Shown here piece by piece: positions 1 through 10,206 of a stretch of 64,000 bases of DNA. The position numbers were made by a program, and so were the translations under genes. The notes beneath the pieces are model-generated. The model was given only the letters and a program-made list of their open reading frames with translations, had not been told where the DNA came from and made no database searches. The DNA comes from Kondoa malvinella (Eukaryota; Basidiomycota; Agaricostilbomycetes; Agaricostilbales; Kondoaceae), in assembly GCA_039545315.1 (NCBI GenBank), contig BCIM01000001.1:2823783-2887782 (forward strand). Direction: 5' to 3'. Positions within the stretch are counted from its first letter, which is position 1, and every line of letters starts with the position of its first letter.

Positions 1-39
1 CATCAGCACTCGAAAGCACAAACAAACAGCGCTGCTGAC

Positions 40-1361
40 CTTGTCCAGATATTTATCATACTCGACACCCATATCCAGGTCTTTGCTTCCAGTCTTTGGC
101 GTAATCCATTCATCCCTCTCTACATTCAACAATTTCCTCGTCCCTCTATCAACCCATTCGCGTTTCATTTCCTCCGACTTGAACAAAGCATGCGAAGCAG
201 CAGGTGGATCTATTTCTCTCGTTTGTGCTTGAATAAGGGAAAGAGCTAGTTCACCGCCTTCTCTTACGCGAGTGTGTTCGCCAAAAAGGGTTTGGTAGAG
301 TTTCTGAGGCCACCAGATCATGCTTCCTAGTGGATGTGTGTAGGGTACGAGCAGTAAAGGCGCGAGTGGTGGAAGTGTATGCGCAGGAGGAAGGACGTTG
401 GCTGACATGGGCGCTGTTGAAGGTGAGGAAGAGATGGGTATGTCAGGTGCAGAAGGTGAGGAAAGGTCTCGTAAGCGGAAAATATCTTGTTCGTCTGATT
501 CGAATAAACCAGATAGAGCGCGATCTTCTTCTTCTTCTAGATCACCGTTTGCTATCCGTAGTTCTCGATCGAGGTCCAATGGATCAAGATAGCCTTTCTT
601 TAACGCCCAGAGGTATTCTTTCAGCGCTTGTCTGCCTATCAAGACCGTCCCTCCTTGAGGTTCATTCTTCTCATTCATGATTCGCGTGTAATCTGGTTGG
701 CCTGGTATTGGTTCTGGATCAGGTAGCTGTTCTTTCTGTCTTGCAAGCGCTTCGAAACGTCGAGCTTTGAAACGGGCTATAAGGATTCGACCTGCACTTC
801 CAGGTATCGCTCCATTGGTGATTGCGTAGTCTACGCCGCCAGCTACTAATATCGGCTGGAATCACATAATCAGCTTCCAGCCCAGCTATAGAGAGTTGAA
901 ATATACCTTGATGTATTTCTTGAACCAATTCAGCCCGCGCTCCGTCTCGCTATCATCTGGAATGCTGCATGAAACAACCTCGACTTTCCTCGCTACTTCT
1001 TCCGCTTCCATCGGTACTTGACTTAGAGCTTGCACTTTATCGCGATACTCTTTCCTGATATCCCGAGCCAGCTTCTTGTCGTAAAGATAGCCTGCTGCTA
1101 CTGGACCTGCCACCAGCGCAAAGACCAACGAACGTCGACCAGGTCTAAAAGAGAGGATTTCGGCTGTCGTCTCCCTGTCCATCCATGAGTCCACAATCTT
1201 GACATAGTAACAACATGAACATACAACCCAAAGAATTGAAACCACCATCTGTTGTGATACTTTGAAGCAGGTGCTCTAGGCGGTATCACTTTCTTGGGCA
1301 GAGTGTTTTCCGCAGCTGGCGTTGCAACTGCTTTTGAAGTCCCAGCTTCCTTGTCTGCCAT
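40..1361 (-). CDS. TIM54: Mitochondrial inner-membrane translocase subunit Tim54 (3' end beyond window)
   Basis: Tim54 is a subunit of the TIM22 complex, which inserts carrier proteins into the mitochondrial inner membrane. The start is the ATG at 1361 (MADKEAG...). After a first intron (donor GTATGT near 1225) comes the hydrophobic segment LVFALVAGPVAAGYLYDKK. The Tim54-type stretch with LARDIRKEYRDKV, ARKVEV and ERGLNWFKKYIK follows. A 53-base intron (GTATAT...CCAG, about 855-907) joins KYIK to PILVAGGVDYAI in phase. The acidic C-terminal half then runs to base 40, where a GTCAGC donor suggests the gene continues off the window. The gene is divergent from UBC8, with about 244 bases between the start codons. 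The family call rests on remembered conservation of the matrix-facing region after the single membrane segment; the exact first exon junction is uncertain. Confidence 0.8.
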
Positions 1362-1605
1362 CACTAGAAGATGGTATATCCCGCTCTAGGCTGGTATAAT
1401 GATTACAGGTATGTCCGCGGCTGTTGAAACAAGGCTCCAAAGAATTTGGCTCTCATTCAACACTTAAATCTTAAGTGGCACGTGAGCATAAAAGATTAAG
1501 GTCGTTCCCCTCGTCGGACTCCTCGAGGCGACTTGGACAGAGATCCACACTTTGGATAAGGCTCAAACACTCTATAACAGCTAGGGCCTACATCAAACAG
1601 CCAGT
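1362..1605. promoter_or_regulatory. Shared upstream region of TIM54 and UBC8 with an E-box
   Basis: This 244-base gap separates two divergent start codons, so it should hold both promoters. It contains a palindromic CACGTG (E-box, the site class bound by Cbf1-type bHLH proteins) at 1479-1484, just after a short palindrome-like CTTAAATCTTAAG. No clear TATA box was seen. That the E-box works is inference. Confidence 0.4.
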
Positions 1606-2556
1606 ATGAGCTCGTAAGTTGTTCAGATCTGTCACATGGCCTTCAACCTGGTTATCTCCCCTTCACATCTCTGTCGGCTGTGTCCTTGCACTCTGCTTGT
1701 TCAGCGACAATGCGGTCTCCTTCGTCTATCTCGTCCGACAGATACAAGGACCGTATACTGAAACGTCGTCCGTGTAGCCCGAAACGCCGTATCGAGACGG
1801 ACATGATGAAGATGCTCATGTCAGACTATGAAGTCAACCTGGTCAATGACAATATGCAAGAATTCTACGTTCGCTTTCATGGTCCGGCAGAGACGCCCTT
1901 CAGTGGCGGGATATGGAAGGTCCACGTCGAGTTACCTGGTTCGTGTCCCGGCCCTGTTCCTCGTCGCTATCAATCTGATTTGAATATACGATGCCATACA
2001 GATCAATACCCGTACAAGAGTCCTTCTATAGGTTTCATGAATCGGATCTTTCATCCCAACATTGACGAATTATCCGGAAGCGTGTGCCTGTGCGCTCTCC
2101 TCCTCTCCATCCTTCACCTTCGTACTTACATCATGCGTACAGGGATGTGATCAACCAAACCTGGTCGCCAATGTACGATATGGTCAATATATTCGAAACC
2201 TTCTTGCCGCAATTATTGCGCTACCCTAATCCGTCGGATCCGCTTAATGGAGAAGCGGCCGCCCTGTTGATGCGCGACCCGAAAGCGTATGATGAAAAGG
2301 TCAAAGGTCCGCCCTGTTCGACGTCTGCACGCTATTGTGTGCTGATTGCCGTCCTGAATGGACAGACTATGTAGCGAAATATGCTACAAAACAAGCTGCG
2401 GATGATGCCGGATCGGACGAGGAGGAAGAAGAGGACGAGGAAATGTCTGATCTGGGAGACTTCTCTGATGATGACCAGGTAAGATCTATCAAGTCGTGCT
2501 TGCAGAGAGTTCACATCAGATGGTTCACACAGGTCGCTGGCTCGATGGAACTATAA
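1606..2556 (+). CDS. UBC8: Ubiquitin-conjugating enzyme E2 (Ubc8/UBE2H family)
   Basis: This is the E2 enzyme that in yeast works with the GID E3 ligase in glucose-induced degradation of gluconeogenic enzymes. Six exons are proposed: 1606-1613, 1778-1938, 2002-2089, 2143-2306, 2366-2478 and 2533-2556. Exon 1 is only 8 coding bases and gives MSS before [19 protein letters not shown]. The UBC fold shows [20 protein letters not shown], the HPN motif in [10 protein letters not shown] and the catalytic cysteine in SGSVCLDVINQTW. The tail is strongly acidic ([16 protein letters not shown]), as in Ubc8/UBE2H. Intron 1 is 164 bases, long for this window; the others are 53-63. The acceptor at 2142 and the short last exon (VAGSMEL) are the least certain junctions. 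Confidence 0.93.
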
Positions 2557-2797
2557 TACCTCCGCCTATGCTCACCTTTACCACTACACTCATATCACTG
2601 TACCACCTCTCATCCATCTAGCATCTCTTGGTCGTATTCTCTTTATTGTACAGCACATTTTATCGGAACGGAAATGTAACACTTTCACATCGTCCTTGCT
2701 TTGACAACAACATTACGGCGTTTACAAAATACAGGGAGACCTCTATGTGCACTTGACCCCAAGTCTAGATTAGCTTTACATGAAATTGTCCGTTTCG

Positions 2798-4714
2798 TTA
2801 TATGGCCATGCCGACCTCTGCCCAACCAGTCAGTCTCGTACTTGATAATAATGATCGAGAGAACGTACCAATCCGATCACACATCACAACTACAGCTTCA
2901 TCAATATCACCCAAAGAATCCTTGACCGCATGCCTCGTCCTTCTTCGCACAAGCAGATCCGACTTCTTACTCCTCAAGCTCCCTACAGAAACCGTTGTAG
3001 CCAGACTAGAGCTGCTCATGTAGCTTCCCAGATCACTGTCTTCGTGCACTAGCACAGCGCGGCTTGAAGGTGATGATCGAAGTGAAGGCGCATCATCGAA
3101 TCTAGTGCCTTCCTCTTCTTCCTCGTCATCGGACCATTCTAGTTCTTCTACCTCGGATTCTTCATCCAATTCAGTGCAAGCCAGATTGATAGAAGAAGCA
3201 GACATGGCTTGATCTACTAAGGACGATAGAGCAGATTGATGACGCGCTAGATTCTCTTCAGTCATTTGTTCTTTTTCTCTCGGTTTGACTGCTTGTTGTA
3301 GACTGTCCAAAAGTGTCGAAAAGGGAACATCGGAAGCTTCAGAAGCGATGGAAGCGATACTTGTGCTGCGTGGGAAATCCGTTGATCTCGGTGAGGCGGA
3401 AGAGACGGATGCTGCTGATGATGAGGAAGAGGAAGGTGAGAGAGGTGGGGTATTGTTCGAGATAGTCGGCTCTTCTAGTTCCAGCTTTGGCGAAAGGGGC
3501 GGAGAAGGTGATCGACTACTCCGTCGAGCTGGAATTGAAGCGGCTTCCTTCCGTTGCGGTCTAGACGGCGGCAGGGGGAACAGGCCGGTATCGAGAATCG
3601 GTGTTGGGGGCTGAATTTGAAGCTCTGGCGGGTTTGAAAAGGGAGCCCCGAGAGACGATTGACTAGAAAGGCGAGGAGAGAAGACTGAACACTCCGTTTG
3701 GCGAGGTGTTCCGATTGATGGTATTTGAGGGACCGCGAGTGTTTGCGGAAGGGCGATTGGTTCTGGAATCGGCTTCTTTGCCTTTTTCAGTGGTGCGACC
3801 GATACAGGCATCGGTGGGATATCTGGACCCATGCTGTATGGCAGTGAAGAAGCAGAAGCAGATCGCTCATGGGTCTTGGAAGAAGGACCAGCCAATCGCT
3901 GAGACATGAGTTGTCGCAGTTCTTCCGCAGCTTCTTCTCGATGAGCGTCGCTGTGTTGTGGATGCCGTAGTCCTATACGTGGAACTGAATCTGGCTTTTG
4001 CACCAACACTTGCGCATCCATTGCTCCTACTTCGCCAGCCTTGAATGCTAGCTTCTCCTCCAGATCCCGAAAGAAGACCGTTAAATCGTCAAACCGCATG
4101 CTTGGTATCCGAGCTTTCGCCAGCGAAGTCGGAAGGTCCAGTGTAAGCGGTTGCAGGCGTGCATTCGAGGATAACGAGCTGTTAGACGAGCTGCGGGATT
4201 CGATGAGAGGGACGGCAGCTGCTCGCTCGAATGATAGATCAAAGGGAGGAGACTGTGTAGTATGTTTCGAAGCATCGTCGAGCCTCACTTGTGGTGGTGG
4301 TGTGCCAGAACGTTCACTTTGAAAGACCGCGTTGAGAGGCTTGCGGGGCGGCGAACGTCTTTTCGCTTCTGGGGACGTGTCTGGCGAGCTGTATGACATG
4401 TTTGAAGACGAATCCCAGTCGAAGGCCGAGGTCAGATTGGAGCCAGCCGAGGATGAAGGTGGCAGCGTCGGCTGGACTGATTCGCGAGTACCAGGGCGGC
4501 CTGACTTGTTGCTCTTGCCCCAGGACTTGATAGAGGAAAAGAATTTGCCAGGTTTAGAAACGGGTGTTGTTGGTGCATTATAGTAATACGGGTTCGGTGT
4601 GGCTTTCGAGAAAGACACTGAAGGAGTTTCAATACCAGCACTGGTGTGGACAAAGTTGCTAGGCGTCGACACGTCCTTGGTAGAAGGTTTGCGCTGAACA
4701 GGTTTGGCAGGCAT
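2798..4714 (-). CDS. Large intrinsically disordered Ser/Pro-rich protein, unknown
   Basis: This is a single uninterrupted 638-codon frame from the ATG at 4714 to a stop at 2798, unusual here because most neighbours are split by introns. The N-terminus is basic (MPAKPVQRKPSTKD) and is followed by long Ser/Thr/Pro-rich stretches. A short predicted helical part lies near residues 205-235 (FDDLTVFFRDLEEKLAFKAG). Further on come Pro-rich segments and serine runs, an acidic patch near residue 555 (DEEEEEEGTRFDD) and a basic C-terminal region (VRRRTRHAVKDSLGDIDEA). I recognise no catalytic domain. The composition suits a phosphoregulated scaffold, but that is only an impression. The gene lies tail-to-tail with UBC8. 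Confidence 0.75.
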   Translation of the reverse strand: MPAKPVQRKPSTKDVSTPSNFVHTSAGIETPSVSFSKATPNPYYYNAPTTPVSKPGKFFSSIKSWGKSNKSGRPGTRESVQPTLPPSSSAGSNLTSAFDWDSSSNMSYSSPDTSPEAKRRSPPRKPLNAVFQSERSGTPPPQVRLDDASKHTTQSPPFDLSFERAAAVPLIESRSSSNSSLSSNARLQPLTLDLPTSLAKARIPSMRFDDLTVFFRDLEEKLAFKAGEVGAMDAQVLVQKPDSVPRIGLRHPQHSDAHREEAAEELRQLMSQRLAGPSSKTHERSASASSLPYSMGPDIPPMPVSVAPLKKAKKPIPEPIALPQTLAVPQIPSIGTPRQTECSVFSPRLSSQSSLGAPFSNPPELQIQPPTPILDTGLFPLPPSRPQRKEAASIPARRSSRSPSPPLSPKLELEEPTISNNTPPLSPSSSSSSAASVSSASPRSTDFPRSTSIASIASEASDVPFSTLLDSLQQAVKPREKEQMTEENLARHQSALSSLVDQAMSASSINLACTELDEESEVEELEWSDDEEEEEGTRFDDAPSLRSSPSSRAVLVHEDSDLGSYMSSSSLATTVSVGSLRSKKSDLLVRRRTRHAVKDSLGDIDEAVVVMCDRIGTFSRSLLSSTRLTGWAEVGMAI

Positions 4715-5382
4715 GATCTATTGACAATTAGTTGCGACTGAGGCGCTCGGAATCTTGACTGACTGATTGTGCGTCTATTGAAGTTGAGGGTAGCTAAGGA
4801 CTGTATTTGAGCAGTAGCTTGCGGCCTTGAACGAGTGTGAGGTGTTGTAAATGAATGAAAGTGCGCTGGCTGGCGCGTAATGTCCGAAGCAAATCCAAAG
4901 TCTGAAGCGCAAAAGTATCGTGGTCAAATGGCAGCCGTTGGCAAGCCCATACACGTCTGACAAGAAGCTTGTTTTGCTGGGCGGGTATTGACGCGACCGT
5001 TAGACACGTTATAAAACGGTCTGTCAACGGATCATTGGGATGTGCGCCGACACCAGGACTGCTTAGACGCAAAGGCCGCTATACAGAGAAAGGAAATAGA
5101 AGATAGAACAGCAAAGCAGGACAAAAGATTGAGATCCGAGAGCGAAGTTCGACGCGTCATTAGGCAGGCGTGAGGAACGCCTGGCGTCCCAATGCCTCAA
5201 TACCTCGATAGAAAATGTTAGCAAGCTGGACAAGTGATGGAAAAGAGATATCGGTGGTCCTCAAGACACCCTCGACAAGCAAATGATGCAAGAAGCTTAA
5301 TGATCCAAGAGCACATAACTATACACTATACTACAAGTCTACAAGGAGACAGTGGCTACTCATGTCAGGGCAAACAAGCAAC
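4715..5382. other. Intergenic region, no gene supported
   Basis: This is the 668-base gap upstream of the disordered-protein gene and downstream of the YbjQ-domain gene, both on the minus strand. Short open frames occur on the minus strand (for example 4794-5072) but lack conserved motifs and could be leader sequence of the gene starting at 4714. I see no repeat, RNA gene or clear TATA box. Confidence 0.4.
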
Positions 5383-8115
5383 TTAATCCCAGCCGCTTCC
5401 TCCGCCTTCGAGCAGACCCATACCTCCGAGCATAGGCGAGCTGAGGATAGGCGACTTGCTCTGTTGGTGCACCTTATGCCATAGCTACAGACCTCATCAG
5501 ATCGACGAAGTTCGTTATTAGGGATATCCCATACCTTTCTTAGATCTTCGTGCGAAGGTTCATCTGCGTTGTCGCTCTGATCTTTGCCCTTGCCTTTATT
5601 CTTGCCTTTACCGCCCTGCTGATTTGCGTTGGCCTCTTTATCCTTGTTCTTCTTGTTCTTCTCTTCGGCTCCCTCGAAAACAGCATCAATAGCGGATTGT
5701 CTATGATGATGGTCAGATATGTGCATAAAGCCTAGTCTAGATAGCTCACAGATCCTGCGGCGGGCCGTTCTTTCCCTTTTGGTTCTAGCTCTTGCATATC
5801 AGCAGTCTCCCCAAGCGAGCTTTGGTACAGACCTTCTCGTTCCCGCCTTTATTCTTTTCGCTTTGAACACCGCTCTTAGCCTACATACAGCAGAGAAAGG
5901 TCATTTGCGCACCTGTGATGCTCTTGATTGCCTTTACCGACGGGAGAGACAACACAAGCTGTACCATAAGCGCTAATCTCGCACAGCTGAGCGCTAATTG
6001 GGGCCGTTGCTAATGCGCGCGCTCATCAGCGTGGGTTGATTTTGCGCTCGTGGTACTCACAATCGAATTTGAGCCTGTATGTTGGATCAGCAAATGACAC
6101 TCCGTACTTCTGCACACTCACCCAACAATTCCGTTGGCACCCTTTTGCAACGCTTCCATGATCCTTGGAGCACTGGCATGAGCGAATTGAAACACCTAAT
6201 AAGGGGCAGAATTACAAGCAAGACACAGACTCTTTCCGGTCTTCCTGAGCTTGCAGGCGAGCGTGTTCTCGTTCCTCATGACTGTTCATATTGCCCGAAT
6301 GTACTTGACGAACAACGCTGCCTTGTACTGGACCAAGGATCTGATGTATGTTGTAGCCAGGCGCAGATTCAGTGGTGACGCAGACGAATTTCTTCAAGAT
6401 TTCCCTAAAGCTCAATCAGCATTATGCTTCGAAGAAGTACTTTGGACTGACTCGGGCAAACGCTTCGATCCAGATCTCTGAGGCGGTGGATGCGACTGAT
6501 TGCCCAACAATCCAGCTGACATTGACCTCATGATAGGCGATCGACTGCCATGAGAATGACTGCTCTGATCCCAATACGGTACATGGTTGGTCGACATGCT
6601 TTGACCTATCGAAGGACGATGACTTGGGGCATTCGCATTCCATGGCATCCAGCCGTCTGACTGAGGCTGACTAGAGGGTTGTTTCATTCTTTGGCTCATG
6701 GCCATCATTTGACGCATCTCGTTAGCGTGCTTCTTTTGTAGCTGTTCCATTTGAGATTGGAAAGCTTGCCTTTCTTGCGAGCTGTCCGTATGGATCTGTA
6801 AGCAGGCAAACTTGCCAGCATAGAGCTCGGACGGACAATTCCTTTCGGTGATATTGGACCATCGACACTGCAAAGTATCAGCGACTCTGCGAGACTTGTA
6901 AAGGCTAGATTTACTCTGCTCGGCCTCGCGATTCTTTCTTTCCCGTTCTTCCATTTCCTGAAAGTACTTGTTGCGCCTGACCAAATATGTGAGTCTCATC
7001 CGTCATACTAGTGTAGGTACTTACTCGTCTTCGATCTGCGTGCGCATTTGAATGAGCATTGAGTTCTGTGCTTCTCTCTCAGCAGCTAGACGGATTTGAT
7101 CATCCTTCTCTCTTGCTTTGAGCAACTTTTCGAATTCTTGTTGCCGAGCCTAAGTGCAGTGTGAGCGCCGCTATGCATAGGTAGAAGGAAAGAGTACATA
7201 CCTCGAAAGCCTGTATGGCATCAAATTTCTCAGACAAGCGTTTCCGCTAACGTGAGTCTCGTGCATACCTGATCCCGTTCGCTGATTTTGTGATGGGCCG
7301 TCTCCATTAGATGGACCTGTTGCTTCTATATAAGCACAGTATTGGATGTGGAAAGGGTCAGCTACCTCCTCACGTAAAGCCTGCAAGCGATCTTCCGCTT
7401 CTTGCAACATTTTGCCTTTACCATTATTGAGCAATTCTTCCCTCATCTGAGCATGCATCTCTTCCTCCAAAGCTTGTCGTTCGTGCTGTTCAGCCAAACG
7501 GAACTTTTCCTCTTCGATAGCTTGTTTCTCCATTTGAATCATTTGCATTTCGGCTTCTCTAGTTTGCCTGTACGCAATGACTTCTTCAGTCCGTTCCGAA
7601 GCTTGGAAAACACCTCGGTTCTTGTCACCGAAAGGACCGACACCGACTAGTCTGAGTACATCAGATAAAGGTGTGCGACATCGCGTAAAGGCGTGCTACT
7701 CAACGATGTTGTCCTTCTTCACTGAGCACACACCATTTACGGGCAGCTATACAAATTGCAATTCAGGCTTTCTATTGAAGTGCGCTTGAAGGTGAACGCA
7801 CAGGGTTCCTAGACACGATGCATTTTGAATTCGTCGGACGCATGAATAGGAAAAAGGACAGACCATGAGGCCTTTGAGGTTGATTGGCATCTTGAACTTG
7901 CCCATTGTCAAAGTCAGTATCCTCTGCTCAAACACTAGCATAGGTAGAAAGATTGAGACTGACCTGCTCTTCCCACACGTAGTAGCTTATTTCACGGCGA
8001 ATGAATACACGCCGAGACCTGATCAGAGCCAGCTTGTCATACGATGTGCAGTAGGTAAAAGGGAAAGAGGTAACAAAGAGCCAAATGCAAAGACATGCAG
8101 AGAATTGAGAGGCAT
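5383..8115 (-). CDS. Coiled-coil protein with C-terminal UPF0145/YbjQ domain
   Basis: This is a multi-exon gene. The start is the ATG at 8115 (MPLNSLHVFAFG, spliced to SRRVFIRREISYYVWEEQ). A middle region follows with DVLRLVGVGPFGDKNRGVFQ, then a long Glu/Gln/Lys-rich coiled coil (EEVIAYRQTREAEMQMIQ and REELLNNGKGKMLQEAEDRL) and a Pro/Ser/Gln-rich linker. The YbjQ-type domain begins FVCVTTESAPGYNIHQILG, continues IMEALQKGANGIVGLKFD and ends LCEISAYGTACVV. These match the family pattern VTTxxxPGY...GAnaVigvrfD...EVxAYGTAV. A Lys/Gly-rich tail ends EGGGSGWD and the TAA at 5383. The domain's biochemical role is unknown. At least nine introns are inferred. The junctions near 6380-6440, 6170-6230 and 5880-5920 have more than one in-frame solution, so the model is approximate. 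Confidence 0.65.
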
Positions 8116-8335
8116 GTTCTGCAATCTTCGAATCAAACAGAGCAGGTCAATTGATTGGCAAGCGAGTGCCTAATGAGTGCCGCATGGCATCTCGAGGATA
8201 GTACGGCGATGCAGGTAGAGCAGAGTGAACAGCTGTACAGGTTTCAAGCGGAATGCTGGCTTCGCAGCATCACCTCATCAACGCGTATAACAGAGGTTGA
8301 CAGCAGACACGAGTGATTGAACACAGCTCTCTTAA
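8116..8335. promoter_or_regulatory. Divergent promoter region between YbjQ-domain gene and SerRS
   Basis: This 220-base gap lies between two divergent start codons (8115 on minus, 8336 on plus). No TATA box or recognisable operator was seen. If SerRS starts at the in-frame ATG at 8411, the region would extend by 75 bases. Confidence 0.35.
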
Positions 8336-10046
8336 ATGTACAGGCAACGCATTCGTCAAGAGCAAACGGTCAGACCGAGACGAGCATCTCGAAAGATACC
8401 CTTTTACTACATGCGACTTGGCCTGTACGGCAAGCGTATTCATACCAAATGCTTCTCCACCAGCCTACGTAGCAGAGCACTGGGGCCAATCAAGCTAGAT
8501 TACAGCGTACTGGACGATCCACCCAAATTAGCTCACCAATGTCGACTGCGTAAAGTCTCCTACTCGCAAGAACAGCTTGAAGAACTCCGGCAGTTGCATA
8601 TCGACTCAAAGGGACTTGCACGGTCGCTTGAAGAACATCGCGCGCAACAGAATGCTTTGACCAAATCGCTCAAGGGTCATCTGGAGCAAAGCAAGCGAGC
8701 AGAGATCATAGAAGAGGCTTCGAATCTCAGCAAAAAAGTAGCCAACCTAGCTGATCTATACAAGGCTGCTTATACTCGATTAGAAGATGAGGTATCTGCT
8801 CTGCCAAACGCTAGCCATCCAAACGCACCTGAAGGAGGCTACGAAGCATGCCGCGTCGTCCGTACTTCTGGTCCTTCAGTGAAATCAGAGAAAGCACAAG
8901 CGCACAAAGATCACTTGGCGATAGCACAACAGCTACAATGGGTCGATTTCGCAGCTGGAGCAAAAGTCACCGGCTCAGGCTGGTACTTTCTCCTTAACGA
9001 AGGCGCTTTACTAGAACTGGCGTTGGCCAATTACGCTACTTCAATGGCTATCACTGCTGGTTATACTCCAGCCATGACGCCGGACGTCACCAAAACCCAA
9101 TATGCTGAACGATGCGGTTTCCAACCTCGAGATGAAGCTGCTTCTCAATCCTATAATATCCAACAACAAGGTTCTTCAGATTCATTGACGCTAGCTGGAA
9201 CAGCTGAGATTCCATTGGCGGGTTATTTCTCTGAGTCTGTTTTGGTCGAAAAGGATTTACCTGCGAAAGTGGTTGGGTTTGGAAGAGCGTTTAGAGCGGA
9301 AGCTGGTGCGAGAGGGAAAGAGTCGAGAGGGTTGTACCGGGTTCATCAATTCAGTAAAGTGGAACTGTTTGTGGTTTGCGCACAGGAGAAGAGTGAAGAG
9401 ATGTTGGAGGACTTGGTCGGTTTACAAGAGAGCATTCTGAGTGGACTCGGCTTGTCCTTGAGGTGCGTTCACTACCATGGCAATATGTGGCATGACTGAT
9501 TCAGACGTAGGACGATGGAAATGTCGACGGAAGAGCTTGGAGCTAGTGCTTATCGAAAGTATGACATAGAAGCTTGGATGCCAGGTCGTGGTTCTTGGGG
9601 CGAGGTGAGTCGCTCGTACTGTCCAACAGGCCCACCTCATTCGAGTTTAGGTCGCTTCCGCCTCGAATTGCACAGACTATCAATCACATCGTCTTGATAT
9701 TCGCTACAAGCCTACACCTGCACCTCAATCGCCTCCAGCGCCAACAAAGCGAATAGATGATTTAGATATACCTATTCCACCCCACATTGAAGCCACAGCT
9801 GTTCTGCAGCATGATCAACCAAAGAAGAGAGAAGGCAAGACTGTCTATGCGCATACACTCAATGCGACTGCTGCTGCTATCCCAAGGTTGATACTGGCAT
9901 TGATTGAGAATGGTGCGCGGTTCGATCAAGGTGGTGAACCGTTTGTCGAGCTTCCAAGAGTGTTGAAAGGCTTTTGGGCGGGTCCGAGTGATGATATTGG
10001 TGTGAAGCAGAGGAGCACTGGGCGATATGTGATCAAGTGGGTTTGA
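8336..10046 (+). CDS. DIA4: Seryl-tRNA synthetase, mitochondrial type
   Basis: This enzyme charges tRNA(Ser) with serine. Three exons: 8336 to about 9461, about 9508-9604, and 9652-10046, joined so that [13 protein letters not shown] and [17 protein letters not shown] read in phase. The N-terminal coiled arm ([19 protein letters not shown]...) is followed by the class II core. Motif 1 region is [20 protein letters not shown], motif 2 is [20 protein letters not shown] and motif 3 is [17 protein letters not shown]. The leader is basic and Ser/Arg-rich ([19 protein letters not shown] from the second in-frame ATG at 8411), which suits mitochondrial targeting. The ATG at 8336 adds 25 more basic residues, and I cannot decide between the two. 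Motif 3 has Asn-Ala-Thr where Asn-Gly-Thr is usual. Confidence 0.9.
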
Positions 10047-10206
10047 ATGGATGCGCTTTGACATTTGGCATTTCCTTGTTGTTTGACCTTTGACTACTAT
10101 TTCGCGTGATATACCGCTGCTCGAGCTTGCAGGAAGATACCCTATATGTGCTAGAGAGTACTTGACAATCGTGTCCTTGCCCTGGTTATACCCTGCCAAA
10201 CACATC

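Noticed and set aside
4794..5072. 92-codon minus-strand frame in the 4.7-5.4 kb gap
   Set aside because: No conserved feature or splice partner. Treated as chance or leader sequence.
6377..6437. A 36-base ultra-short intron before the YbjQ domain
   Set aside because: A donor 21 bases further upstream (GTTTGC) also keeps the frame and gives a 57-base intron, the usual size. Ultra-short introns are not needed to explain the sequence.
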